In this document: positions 1 to 6,139 of the stretch, in pieces
How the letters are laid out: each line of letters opens with the position of its first letter
Position numbering within the stretch: position 1 is the first letter of the stretch
From: Acidobacteriota bacterium
Lineage (GTDB): Bacteria; Acidobacteriota; Blastocatellia; Pyrinomonadales; Pyrinomonadaceae
Direction: 5' to 3'
Length of the DNA stretch: 8,441 nucleotides
Assembly (NCBI GenBank): GCA_024640445.1
Contig: JAHEEZ010000160.1
Span: 1 to 8,441 of the forward strand
Notes under the pieces: model-generated
The model's input: only the letters and a program-made list of their open reading frames with translations
Databases searched by the model: none
Told to the model about the DNA's origin: nothing
Position numbers and translations under genes: made by a program

Positions 1-528
1 AAAGGCAAAAAGGCCTACGGTCATCAGGGCCGCAACCCAACGTTTGTAGTTGGAGTTCAGGTTACGGTAGATATAGCCGCGGAACGCAAGCTCTTCTGGA
101 AGCGCTTCAAAAAAGAAGGCCGTCAAAACCGCTGCAGCGATCGAAGAGAGTACAGAGCCAGAGGAATTGAGACTGATCGTTGCCCAACCCGCTACAAACG
201 TGAAAAGGAGCGTCACCAGAAAAGGCAGCAGGACTATTCCGATTCCGAATAAGAAGGCGACAATGGAGCGCCTCAGGCCGGTCAATCCAAGGCTCGCTAA
301 GGATTGCCGGTCGAGTTTAAGCCTTAGGAGCAGGATCCCCGGGACGACCATTCCGGCCATGATCAAAGCCTGGATGCCTTATCTCATTTTGCCTGCGATC
401 CCCCACTGGGCCTCGACGAGTTCTCCGAACCAACCGGCCAGGCCCAACGCAACGAATATAAGCGCCCATCCTGCGGCGACCCTGACCGGAACCGACGCGC
501 CGGGTTCTCTCGAATGTAATGAATCTAT
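1..528 (-). pseudogene. CPBP-family intramembrane metalloprotease, disrupted and cut by the window edge
   Basis: Read leftwards, one frame runs to base 1 and encodes a hydrophobic protein containing PEELAFRGYIYRN (about 61-99). This is the EExxxR motif of CPBP (CAAX protease/bacteriocin-processing) proteases, which cleave substrates inside the membrane; the rest of the catalytic motifs would lie beyond the left edge. Upstream in the same frame come a first membrane segment (AAGWALIFVALGLAGWFGELVEA, about 397-465), an in-frame TAA at 379-381, then a second segment (ALIMAGMVVPGILLL) and a third (AFLFGIGIVLLPFLVTLLF). The membrane protein clearly continues on both sides of the stop, so I infer a nonsense mutation. 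A strong AGGAGG (534-539) is followed five bases later by ATA (526-528), not ATG/GTG/TTG, suggesting the start is damaged too. Alternative: a shorter active protein from ATG 358-360 or TTG 364-366, lacking the first segment and without a clear ribosome site. The family call is firm; pseudogene status is likely but could reflect a sequencing error. Confidence 0.7.
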
Positions 529-532
529 TATT

Positions 533-540
533 CCCTCCTG
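533..540 (-). promoter_or_regulatory. Strong Shine-Dalgarno of the disrupted CPBP gene, without a proper start codon
   Basis: The reverse strand reads CAGGAGGG here, an almost ideal ribosome-binding site. The codons that follow in the CPBP frame are ATA, ATA, GAT, TCA, TTA. No ATG, GTG or TTG lies at a usable distance in that frame, while an ATA sits five bases downstream. I infer that the original start codon was changed to ATA, or that a very rare ATA start is used. Confidence 0.5.
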
Positions 541-872
541 AAATATTAATGGTCTAAGCGAACCGTATCTGTCGCCTAAAGTCTTAAGAGGTTGCAAGAC
601 TCCGTGCCCGCTTCGGGAGGGTCTTACGGAATCAGAATTAGAATAGTTCGAAAGGATTTGAAGAAACGATATCGATCTTTGTGCACAGAAAAGGACCGGG
701 AAATCCGTTCGTCGGGAGGCTTCCGTGCCCAGTGGGAGAGTCAATTGACGCAATGCCGGCATGGTTCAGTCGGTGGTGCTCCACCGCGAAGCGTTTCGGA
801 CAGGTCGCGAAGTTTTGCGCACCACCTCTCGCAATTCACCTATTAACCGCTATCTGCATTGGCTTACACGGT

Positions 873-887
873 TGGCATACGGGTTGC
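873..887 (+). promoter_or_regulatory. Candidate sigma-54 (-24/-12) promoter of the Het-C-like gene
   Basis: The sequence TGGCAT-ACGGG-TTGC matches the RpoN consensus TGGCAC-N5-TTGC at nine of ten positions, and the GG and GC doublets are separated by exactly the required ten bases. The site faces the gene starting at 1044. Transcription would begin near 899, giving a leader of about 145 bases. No adjacent enhancer-binding-protein gene is visible. A near-identical element lies on the minus strand at 3650-3664. Sequence match only; no evidence of activity. Confidence 0.4.
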
Positions 888-1043
888 GAAACCTGAGGGC
901 AGTTGAAGGTAAATGAGCCCTTTCTCTTATGGAATTGCTCCGTAATGATGAAAACTCGGGAGTGCGTATTTTCTGATCAGCACGTCGAGAGCATCGCGGA
1001 TCCATACTATCTGGAAGAAACCTTTGGGTAACTTATAGACGAG

Positions 1044-2516
1044 ATGAAGATCCTGAACCAATTCTTCTCCACCTTGTTGCTCTTGTCATTGCTGGCAGGG
1101 GTCTGCCCCGCCTTTGATACGGGTTCGCATCATGACCTCACGCGGGCGGTCCTTGCCGAACATGGGTTTGACGAGGATTCGATAAAGGCGATACAGGTGG
1201 AGAACTGGCTGACAGACTACTATTCGAACAGCCCGACATATTCAATGCATAGGCGTGAGGTGCTGGAACAGTTTCACTTCGACAATCTTTACACCTATGC
1301 TCAGGTTGAGCACTACTGGGCGGCGCTGATCAATAACTTAAAGAACGAAACGCAGAAGGCCGCCCGTGACGACGACGTAATGTCGATGCTCGTCGTGATG
1401 GGCATAGGTCTTCACGCGGTTCAGGATTTCTATTCTCATTCCAACTGGGTTGAGATCCATCCGAAGACAGGTCCTGATTCGTATCGTGCGACAACGTATC
1501 TGAGTACGGTTGATTCATCTCAGAGGGACCTTCTCAAAGGACTTCACACAGGGAAGTATCCTGACGGTCGCAATAGCGGACCCGGCGCTTACGATCCTCC
1601 CGCCGATGCCGACCTCCACGGTGACTATGATACGGGGATGAATCACGATTCGCAGATCCGACCCCGTTGGGCAGAGGCGTATGTATTCGCGTATTGCGCA
1701 AGCCACGAACTAGTCTCAGCTTTTGAAAAATGGGCGAATGAGGCGCGTCCCGGCTTTTGGAGTGGAATTCAGACCTTCGTCGCTGAAAACGGCCAGGGAA
1801 AGAAGCTGGATCTTGATGTGCGAGCTTCAAGAAATATCTCGATGTGGCTGAAAGCTAAAGGATTGGATGGAACCTGGAAGGGGGGCAGAAGCGGAAGCAC
1901 CAGATTCTTCATGGCATTCTCAAGCAAATGGGTTAGCGGCGATTCTTCGGTGTTTGTGCGTGCGATCCGGGACGGTAAAGTTCAGGACGCTCTGACCAAA
2001 GACCTCTACGGAGTCGGCGAAGACCTTCCGGTTCCGTCGGTCGAGCCATTCTCACTTCGAAGGCGGACCGTTGAGTTCCACGCGGCCAGATTCATGGAGG
2101 CCAACAAGTCAGGACTCGTAGGCAAGTTGCCGAAGTTCGGCACTCCGGATTTTTACGCTCGCATCACGATCGGGGGACAGGAATACTGGACCAGGACCAT
2201 TCAGCGTTCCCGCGACGTGGAGGACCCCTGGACTGAGATCGCGTTCGCGGACCAGGAGACTAACAGCGTTCCGATCAGGATCGAGGCATACGACGAAGAC
2301 AGTCTGGACGCTGAAAAGGACCAGAAGTACGACATCAACCCTCTTGTCGGAGAACTTGATCTGAATCTGACTCTGGATTTGGCCGATCTCATACTGTCAG
2401 GTGACATCAAGGGCCTTTTTGATTCGGCTTCTCATCCATTCAGTATCGGCGGCGCAAAACCGGACAGTCCGAGAGCGATCCTGAACGCGTGGATATCCAG
2501 CGCTCCTCTGAAGTGA
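1044..2516 (+). CDS. Secreted Het-C / zinc-phospholipase-C-like protein with C-terminal C2-like segment
   Basis: A 490-residue protein. Residues 1-23 form a signal peptide (KILNQFF, a leucine-rich core, then CPA before Phe24), so the mature protein should be exported. Residues about 24-235 are helical and carry FDTGSHHDLTRAVL (24-37) and LHAVQDFYSHSNW (123-135). The latter gives H124-x3-D128-x3-H132, the signature shared by Het-C-like proteins and the zinc-dependent phospholipase C/S1-P1 nuclease fold; H29/H30 are plausible further zinc ligands. Residues about 368-447 (FYARITIGGQEYW, then IRIEAYDEDS) resemble a C2 domain, a calcium- and lipid-binding beta sandwich. The likely role is a secreted or periplasmic membrane-acting hydrolase, but the substrate is unknown and catalysis unproven. 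ATG 1044 is chosen because it begins the signal peptide, although the upstream GACGAG is a weak ribosome site. It is monocistronic, convergent with the next gene, and possibly sigma-54 driven. Export and the Het-C-like motif are firm; the C2 assignment is moderate. Confidence 0.8.
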   Translation: MKILNQFFSTLLLLSLLAGVCPAFDTGSHHDLTRAVLAEHGFDEDSIKAIQVENWLTDYYSNSPTYSMHRREVLEQFHFDNLYTYAQVEHYWAALINNLKNETQKAARDDDVMSMLVVMGIGLHAVQDFYSHSNWVEIHPKTGPDSYRATTYLSTVDSSQRDLLKGLHTGKYPDGRNSGPGAYDPPADADLHGDYDTGMNHDSQIRPRWAEAYVFAYCASHELVSAFEKWANEARPGFWSGIQTFVAENGQGKKLDLDVRASRNISMWLKAKGLDGTWKGGRSGSTRFFMAFSSKWVSGDSSVFVRAIRDGKVQDALTKDLYGVGEDLPVPSVEPFSLRRRTVEFHAARFMEANKSGLVGKLPKFGTPDFYARITIGGQEYWTRTIQRSRDVEDPWTEIAFADQETNSVPIRIEAYDEDSLDAEKDQKYDINPLVGELDLNLTLDLADLILSGDIKGLFDSASHPFSIGGAKPDSPRAILNAWISSAPLK

Positions 2517-2616
2517 GATCCAGTTAAAGAAGAACTTAGATTGCGCGGTGGTTTTCATCGACGAGATTCCTCTGAAGCGGATATACCCCCAGAGATCCAC
2601 CGCCGAATCCAGGTTC
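2517..2616. other. Intergenic region between two convergent genes
   Basis: One hundred bases separate the stop codons. GCGGTGG near 2543 and CCACCGC near 2598 could pair, but the loop is close to 50 bases and no T-run follows, so I do not call a terminator. The 9-mer CCTCTGAAG occurs both at the end of the Het-C-like gene and near 2571; its meaning is unclear. Confidence 0.4.
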
Positions 2617-3441
2617 CTAAAGGCCGCATCCGGTCTCCAGGACTTTCAACGGTTCGATTCCTTTCATCTTATATACCTCCGCCCAGGAGCCTTCGTAGTA
2701 TTCGCCGTAAATGACTATTTCCATGTTTCCGTCACCGTCGAGATCGGCGATAGCGGAGACCTCGTGCCTGTTCGGAGCGCCAAATTCCAGATCCTTGTCT
2801 ATGAAATCACCTGAAAGGAGTATGTCGCGCCCTTTGCCTTTGTCGATCTTTCGCAAAAGGACGAACGAATACTCGCCCTTTTTTGCCGAAGGCCCGAAGT
2901 TCCCGTAGTTGGTTGCACGGATAACCACCTCATCCGCCCCATCCCCGTCAAGATCAACCTTGTAGATCTCCTCGATCTTCACCGTTGGTCGGGTGAATCC
3001 TTTTGAAGTGAGGAAGGTCGAAACTATCCTCGTATAAATGGGGCTGCTTTTATCGATCAGCGTGACGACGCGAGGCACCGGATCCCAATCTGCGTTCTTG
3101 CCTATGGCGATGCCGGAATCCGCGTTCGGATCTATTTCAACCGCGCGGAATTCAGGGCAAACTTCGTCGTTCTGTTCGGGGGCGAGCCTGGCAGTCGATT
3201 TTCCACCGTACTTGTTCACCGAGATTCCCATCGGGGTATTAATGTTTGAAAAGACAATATAGGATTCACCACCCTTGAGCGTTTTGGCAGTCTCAACGCC
3301 ATCTACGAACTTTCCCTCCTTTACACCGCCAAGAACTGCTCCCAGTTTAAGTTCGAGTATCGGAACGACAGAGCGCTGCCCGTACAACGGTGCGCCCAAT
3401 GTGATCAATAAGACCAGAGTCGTCAATGTTCTATTCAACAT
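2617..3441 (-). CDS. Secreted protein with two DxDxDG calcium-binding-type loops, function unknown
   Basis: A 274-residue protein with a signal peptide (MLNRTLTTLVLLITLGAPLYG, cleavage likely near residue 21-22). Two near-identical loops stand out: DLDGDGADE (163-171) and DLDGDGNME (233-241). Both fit D-x-D-x-D-G-x-x-E, the EF-hand-like calcium loop of FG-GAP/VCBS-type beta-propeller repeats, and both are followed by a hydrophobic strand (VVIRATNYG, IVIYGEYYEG). The stretch before the first loop (about 100-160) has no motif I recognise. Two repeats are too few for a full propeller, so this may be a small divergent member. The start is supported by AAGGGGG (3452-3458) ten bases upstream of the ATG. 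The gene stands alone on its strand, about 100 bp from the convergent Het-C-like gene. A sigma-54-type match lies about 210 bases upstream. Secretion and metal loops are well supported; no biological role can be given. Confidence 0.75.
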   Translation of the reverse strand: MLNRTLTTLVLLITLGAPLYGQRSVVPILELKLGAVLGGVKEGKFVDGVETAKTLKGGESYIVFSNINTPMGISVNKYGGKSTARLAPEQNDEVCPEFRAVEIDPNADSGIAIGKNADWDPVPRVVTLIDKSSPIYTRIVSTFLTSKGFTRPTVKIEEIYKVDLDGDGADEVVIRATNYGNFGPSAKKGEYSFVLLRKIDKGKGRDILLSGDFIDKDLEFGAPNRHEVSAIADLDGDGNMEIVIYGEYYEGSWAEVYKMKGIEPLKVLETGCGL

Positions 3442-3649
3442 CTTCTTTTTGCCCCCTTGATTGACATAAAGTTAGTCCGCGCCTTGGGTCTTCCGAACCC
3501 TGGTTGCGGCTCCAATAGTGTTTCCCGGGAGATCCTGTCGCTCATAGCCACGCCCCTGAAGGACGTGCCGAAATCCGGGCCCCGGAAATATGCCGGCCTT
3601 AGTAACGACAGTTGCGGGTTCAGTTTGCGGAATACCAAAGCACCGAAGC

Positions 3650-3664
3650 GCAACATCCATGCCA
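3650..3664 (-). promoter_or_regulatory. Candidate sigma-54 (-24/-12) promoter upstream of the secreted DxDxDG protein
   Basis: The reverse strand reads TGGCAT-GGATG-TTGC, again nine of ten matches to TGGCAC-N5-TTGC with correct GG-N10-GC spacing. Its ten constant bases are the same as in the element at 873-887. It points toward the gene whose start codon is at 3439-3441; predicted initiation near 3638 would give a leader of about 195 bases. The long leader lowers confidence, but the recurrence raises it. Confidence 0.35.
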
Positions 3665-3696
3665 TCTTCACTCGGTCCAGGAGACTGAAATGACGG

Positions 3697-3712
3697 GGAC
3701 CGTGATCGGTCC
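3697..3712. repeat. Perfect 6-bp inverted repeat with 4-base spacer
   Basis: GGACCG-TGAT-CGGTCC is an exact dyad lying between two divergent transcription units. It could be an operator for a dimeric regulator or a small hairpin; nothing in the sequence decides. CGGTCC also appears singly at 3673-3678. Confidence 0.3.
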
Positions 3713-3993
3713 GACCGCCAATCAACGGCGCCTCCGCCGGACACCGCGGATTATCGCGCACTTCGGCAAGTTGAATTTCATCGGCGGACTACGGATCTTC
3801 TCGCCAAAGAGAGCTCCGCCCGGCTTTCAGAACAGAATAGCGATCTTGCGAAAGCAAAGATGCTTGCACTAGGGGACACCCCAAACAAGATCGTCGTCGC
3901 GGAGTTTGACGGGGGTTCAGCGGGCAAAACGGTGTTCGAGAAACAGATCGGCAATCTTAACCGGATCAGATGGCGGCACGAGATCTTGACTTC

Positions 3994-4013
3994 CCCACCC
4001 GTAAACGGGCGGG
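3994..4013 (-). repeat. GC-rich hairpin that pairs fully only as a minus-strand transcript
   Basis: On the plus strand CCCACCCG-TAAA-CGGGCGGG has one A-C mismatch. On the minus strand the same position becomes a G-U wobble, so that transcript can form a continuous 8-bp stem with a UUUA loop. This shape resembles terminal hairpins of IS200/IS605-type elements and REP-like repeats, but no transposase fragment is recognisable nearby. It is not followed by a T-run on the minus strand (GAAGTC), arguing against a standard terminator. Confidence 0.35.
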
Positions 4014-4042
4014 CTAAACTGACCGCCGCTCGCAGCCAGTAT

Positions 4043-4071
4043 TTTTGTCGTCGCGAACGGTTGGGTATAGA
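4043..4071 (+). promoter_or_regulatory. Possible sigma-70-type promoter of the aldehyde dehydrogenase cassette
   Basis: TTTTGT (4043-4048) and TATAGA (4066-4071) are separated by 17 bases, the preferred spacing of housekeeping promoters. The site lies about 65 bases upstream of the dehydrogenase start. The -35 box is a weak match, so this is tentative. Confidence 0.3.
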
Positions 4072-4122
4072 ATGGCTCTATCGGATCAGATCAAGGGCAA
4101 TTCGCGCTCCCAATAAATGAAA

Positions 4123-4129
4123 TAAGGAG
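4123..4129 (+). promoter_or_regulatory. Ribosome-binding site fixing the aldehyde dehydrogenase start
   Basis: TAAGGAG stands seven bases before ATG 4137. It is too close to serve the alternative in-frame TTG at 4131-4133, so it decides the start. Confidence 0.75.
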
Positions 4130-4136
4130 TTTGGTT

Positions 4137-5657
4137 ATGGACGCAACAATGAAAGCCAAGGAATACGACATTCCGAAATTCAAGGCACAGTATGGAAATT
4201 TTATAGGCGGCGAATGGGTTGCGCCGGTCAAGGGTGAGTACTTTGACGACGTGTCGCCGGTGGACGGAAGAGCATTTACGAAAGTCGCTCGCTCAACGGA
4301 AGAGGACATCGAGCTGGCGCTTGACGCGGCGCACAAGGCGGCGCCCGGATGGAATAATTCGTCGGCCACGGAGAGGAGCAATCTTCTCTGGAAGATCGCC
4401 GACGTGATGGAGGCCAATCTCGAATATCTCGCGCGGGCAGAGACCTGGGACAACGGCAAAGCGATCCGTGAGACGATGAATGCGGACCTGCCGCTCGCCA
4501 TCGATCATTTCCGCTATTTCGCGGGCGTGATCCGCGCTGAAGAGGGCGACGCGACAGAACTGGACTCGGGCACGGTTTCGCTGAACATCAAGGAGCCGCT
4601 CGGCGTTGTCGGGCAGATCATTCCCTGGAATTTCCCGCTGCTGATGGCGACCTGGAAGATCGCGCCCGCGCTTGCGGCGGGAAACTGCACAATAGTGAAA
4701 CCCGCCGAGCAGACACCTGCGAGCATCATGGTCCTGATGGAACTGATCCAGGACATTCTTCCCCCCGGCGTTCTGAACATCGTGAACGGATTCGGGCCCG
4801 AAGCGGGACGTCCTCTCGCGTCTTCGCCGAGGATCGCAAAGGTCGCTTTCACAGGCGAGACCACGACGGGACGTTTGATAATGCAGTACGCTTCGCAGAA
4901 CCTGATCCCGGTCACGCTGGAGCTGGGCGGTAAATCGCCGAACATCTTCTTTGAGAATGTGATGGAAGCGGACGACGAGTTCTTTGACAAGTGTCTGGAA
5001 GGCGCGGTGATGTTCGCCCTGAATCAGGGCGAGGTATGCACGTGCCCTTCACGGATACTCGTTCAGGAGAGCATCGCCGACGCGTTTATCGATCGGGTTG
5101 TGGAAAGAACCAAGCAGATCAAGATGGGACATCCGCTGGATCCCGAAACTATGATGGGCGCGCAGGCAAGCGAGGACCAGTACGAGAAGATCCTCAATTA
5201 CATCAGTATCGGGAAGGAAGAAGGCGCCGAAGTGCTCAGCGGAGGCGAGCCGTTTGAGCAGGACAGCGGTCTTGAGGACGGTTTCTACATTCAGCCCACT
5301 TTGTTCAGGGGCAACAACAAGATGCGCGTCTTCCAGGAGGAGATCTTCGGCCCTGTGACCTCGATTACCACTTTCAAGGACGAGGCCGACGCCGTAGAGA
5401 TCGCGAACGACACGCTTTACGGTCTGGGCGCCGGCGTCTGGACGCGCGACACTCACCAGGCATACGGTATTGCCAGGAAGATCCAGGCCGGAAGGGTCTG
5501 GGTGAACTGCTATCATCTTTATCCGGCCCACGCTCCGTTCGGAGGCTACAAGAAATCCGGATTCGGACGTGAGACGCACAAGATGATGCTCGACCATTAC
5601 AGGCAGACGAAGAACATGCTCATTTCTTACGACAAGAAAGCGATGGGCTTCTTTTAA
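4137..5657 (+). CDS. NAD-dependent aldehyde dehydrogenase, AcoD/ExaC-like (acetaldehyde dehydrogenase II type)
   Basis: A 506-residue cytoplasmic enzyme of normal family length that should oxidise acetaldehyde or related aldehydes to the acid with reduction of NAD+. All catalytic elements are present: PWNFP with oxyanion-hole Asn165, TIVKPAEQTP with cofactor-contacting Lys188, FTGETTTG (238-245) for NAD binding, LELGGK with general base Glu262, and the nucleophile Cys301 in NQGEVCTCPSR. The GEVCTCPSR form and the DUF779 neighbour are typical of the AcoD/ExaC subgroup used in ethanol and acetoin breakdown. ATG 4137 is preferred over the in-frame TTG at 4131 because TAAGGAG (4123-4129) lies seven bases upstream. 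The gene heads a cassette with the DUF779 and flavin-reductase genes. No regulator, alcohol dehydrogenase or acetoin gene is visible, so the physiological substrate is open. The family is certain; the substrate is inferred. Confidence 0.95.
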   Translation: MDATMKAKEYDIPKFKAQYGNFIGGEWVAPVKGEYFDDVSPVDGRAFTKVARSTEEDIELALDAAHKAAPGWNNSSATERSNLLWKIADVMEANLEYLARAETWDNGKAIRETMNADLPLAIDHFRYFAGVIRAEEGDATELDSGTVSLNIKEPLGVVGQIIPWNFPLLMATWKIAPALAAGNCTIVKPAEQTPASIMVLMELIQDILPPGVLNIVNGFGPEAGRPLASSPRIAKVAFTGETTTGRLIMQYASQNLIPVTLELGGKSPNIFFENVMEADDEFFDKCLEGAVMFALNQGEVCTCPSRILVQESIADAFIDRVVERTKQIKMGHPLDPETMMGAQASEDQYEKILNYISIGKEEGAEVLSGGEPFEQDSGLEDGFYIQPTLFRGNNKMRVFQEEIFGPVTSITTFKDEADAVEIANDTLYGLGAGVWTRDTHQAYGIARKIQAGRVWVNCYHLYPAHAPFGGYKKSGFGRETHKMMLDHYRQTKNMLISYDKKAMGFF

Positions 5658-5674
5658 TTCATGTCTTAACCGCG

Positions 5675-5701
5675 GAAGGGGCGATGTTTCGTCGCCCCTT
5701 C
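5675..5701 (+). terminator. Terminator-like hairpin between the aldehyde dehydrogenase and DUF779 genes
   Basis: GAAGGGGCGA (5675-5684) pairs perfectly with TCGCCCCTTC (5692-5701) around a seven-base loop, and is followed by the T-rich TTCTATT. The tail is imperfect, so I infer a partial (attenuating) terminator. It would make the dehydrogenase transcript more abundant than the distal genes, or separate the units. Confidence 0.65.
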
Positions 5702-5717
5702 TTCTATTGGTAACTTG

Positions 5718-6101
5718 ATGAAAGGAATCCCGAGGGTAAAAGCGACCGAGGCCGCCGAGAGGGTCATTGATCAGCTTCGTGAATCGCACGGCGAGTTGAT
5801 GTTCCACCAAAGCGGGGGCTGCTGCGACGGTTCTTCGCCGATGTGTTTTCCAAAAGGGGAATTCCTGGTAGGAAACGCTGACGTCTGGCTCGGCGAGATC
5901 CACGGATGCGATTTCTACATGGCGAGGGACCAGTTCGAGTACTGGAAGCATACCGAGTTGACCATCGATATCGTGCGGGGCCGCGGAGCGAGTTTTTCGA
6001 TCGAGATCCCTCTCGGGATCCGATTCGTCACCAAGTCGAGGGTCTTCTCTTTGCAGGAAACGGAAGACCTGATCGAGACCAGGCCCGGAGAGATGATCTA
6101 G
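5718..6101 (+). CDS. DUF779 family protein, partner of the aldehyde dehydrogenase
   Basis: A 127-residue cytoplasmic protein with no signal peptide or membrane segment. HQSGGCCDGSSPMC (30-43) carries the conserved DUF779 signature with Cys35, Cys36 and Cys43; Cys64 lies in the following block (WLGEIHGCDFYMARDQFEYWKHT, 57-79). The cluster suggests metal binding or redox chemistry, but I know of no established biochemical activity for the family. DUF779 genes are recurrent neighbours of AcoD/ExaC-type aldehyde dehydrogenases, as here, 60 bp downstream, so a helper or regulatory role for that enzyme is plausible inference. ATG 5718 is chosen; TTG at 5715 is immediately upstream. Neither has a good ribosome site, because the terminator-like hairpin occupies the preceding bases, and translation may therefore be weak. 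The family call is strong; the function is unknown. Confidence 0.85.
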   Translation: MKGIPRVKATEAAERVIDQLRESHGELMFHQSGGCCDGSSPMCFPKGEFLVGNADVWLGEIHGCDFYMARDQFEYWKHTELTIDIVRGRGASFSIEIPLGIRFVTKSRVFSLQETEDLIETRPGEMI

Positions 6102-6139
6102 GACTTATAAACAAAAAAAGGGAAACAGCAGGAATGCTT

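Larger units (their letters stand above)
529..1043. other. Divergent non-coding region between the CPBP remnant and the Het-C-like gene
   Basis: About 515 bp between two divergent genes. Short frames here (for example 592-846 and 681-896) have arginine- and serine-rich, low-complexity translations with no domain and no ribosome site, so I do not call them. The region holds the CPBP ribosome-binding site (533-540), a small inverted repeat AGTCTT-N10-AAGACT (580-585 and 596-601) and a sigma-54-type promoter match (873-887). I see no RNA gene. Confidence 0.6.
3442..4136. other. Gene-poor region of about 690 bp between divergent genes
   Basis: No frame here gives a convincing protein. The longest (3435-3761 minus, 3457-3693 plus, 3612-3872 plus, 3860-4120 plus) lack ribosome sites, hydrophobic cores and recognisable motifs, and overlap each other in different frames. 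The region contains the leader and sigma-54-type site of the secreted-protein gene, the dyad GGACCG-TGAT-CGGTCC (3697-3712), a hairpin at 3994-4013 and a possible promoter at 4043-4071. A decayed gene or insertion remnant cannot be excluded. Confidence 0.55.

Noticed and set aside
594..609. Another sigma-54-like match on the minus strand (GGGCAC-GGAGTC-TTGC) upstream of the CPBP remnant
   Set aside because: The GG and GC doublets are eleven rather than ten bases apart, a spacing RpoN does not tolerate well.
379..762. A standalone 127-codon minus-strand frame
   Set aside because: Its last third is the first membrane segment of the interrupted CPBP protein, and the part before about 528 has no protein-like character.
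3962..4091. Direct repeat of CGGATCAGAT at 3962-3971 and 4082-4091
   Set aside because: A single 10-base match within 700 bp is expected by chance fairly often, and the flanks do not extend the similarity.
3457..4120. Short plus-strand frames at 3457-3693, 3612-3872 and 3860-4120
   Set aside because: They overlap one another in different frames, lack ribosome-binding sites and give no recognisable domain.
5049..5951. A 300-codon open frame on the minus strand
   Set aside because: It is antisense to the aldehyde dehydrogenase and DUF779 genes, both clearly real; its translation has no recognisable motif.
5906..6139. N-terminal extension of the flavin reductase frame into the DUF779 gene
   Set aside because: The family begins at the MNSTVTILGISGS segment, a ribosome site precedes ATG 6140, and the extension overlaps a conserved gene in another frame.
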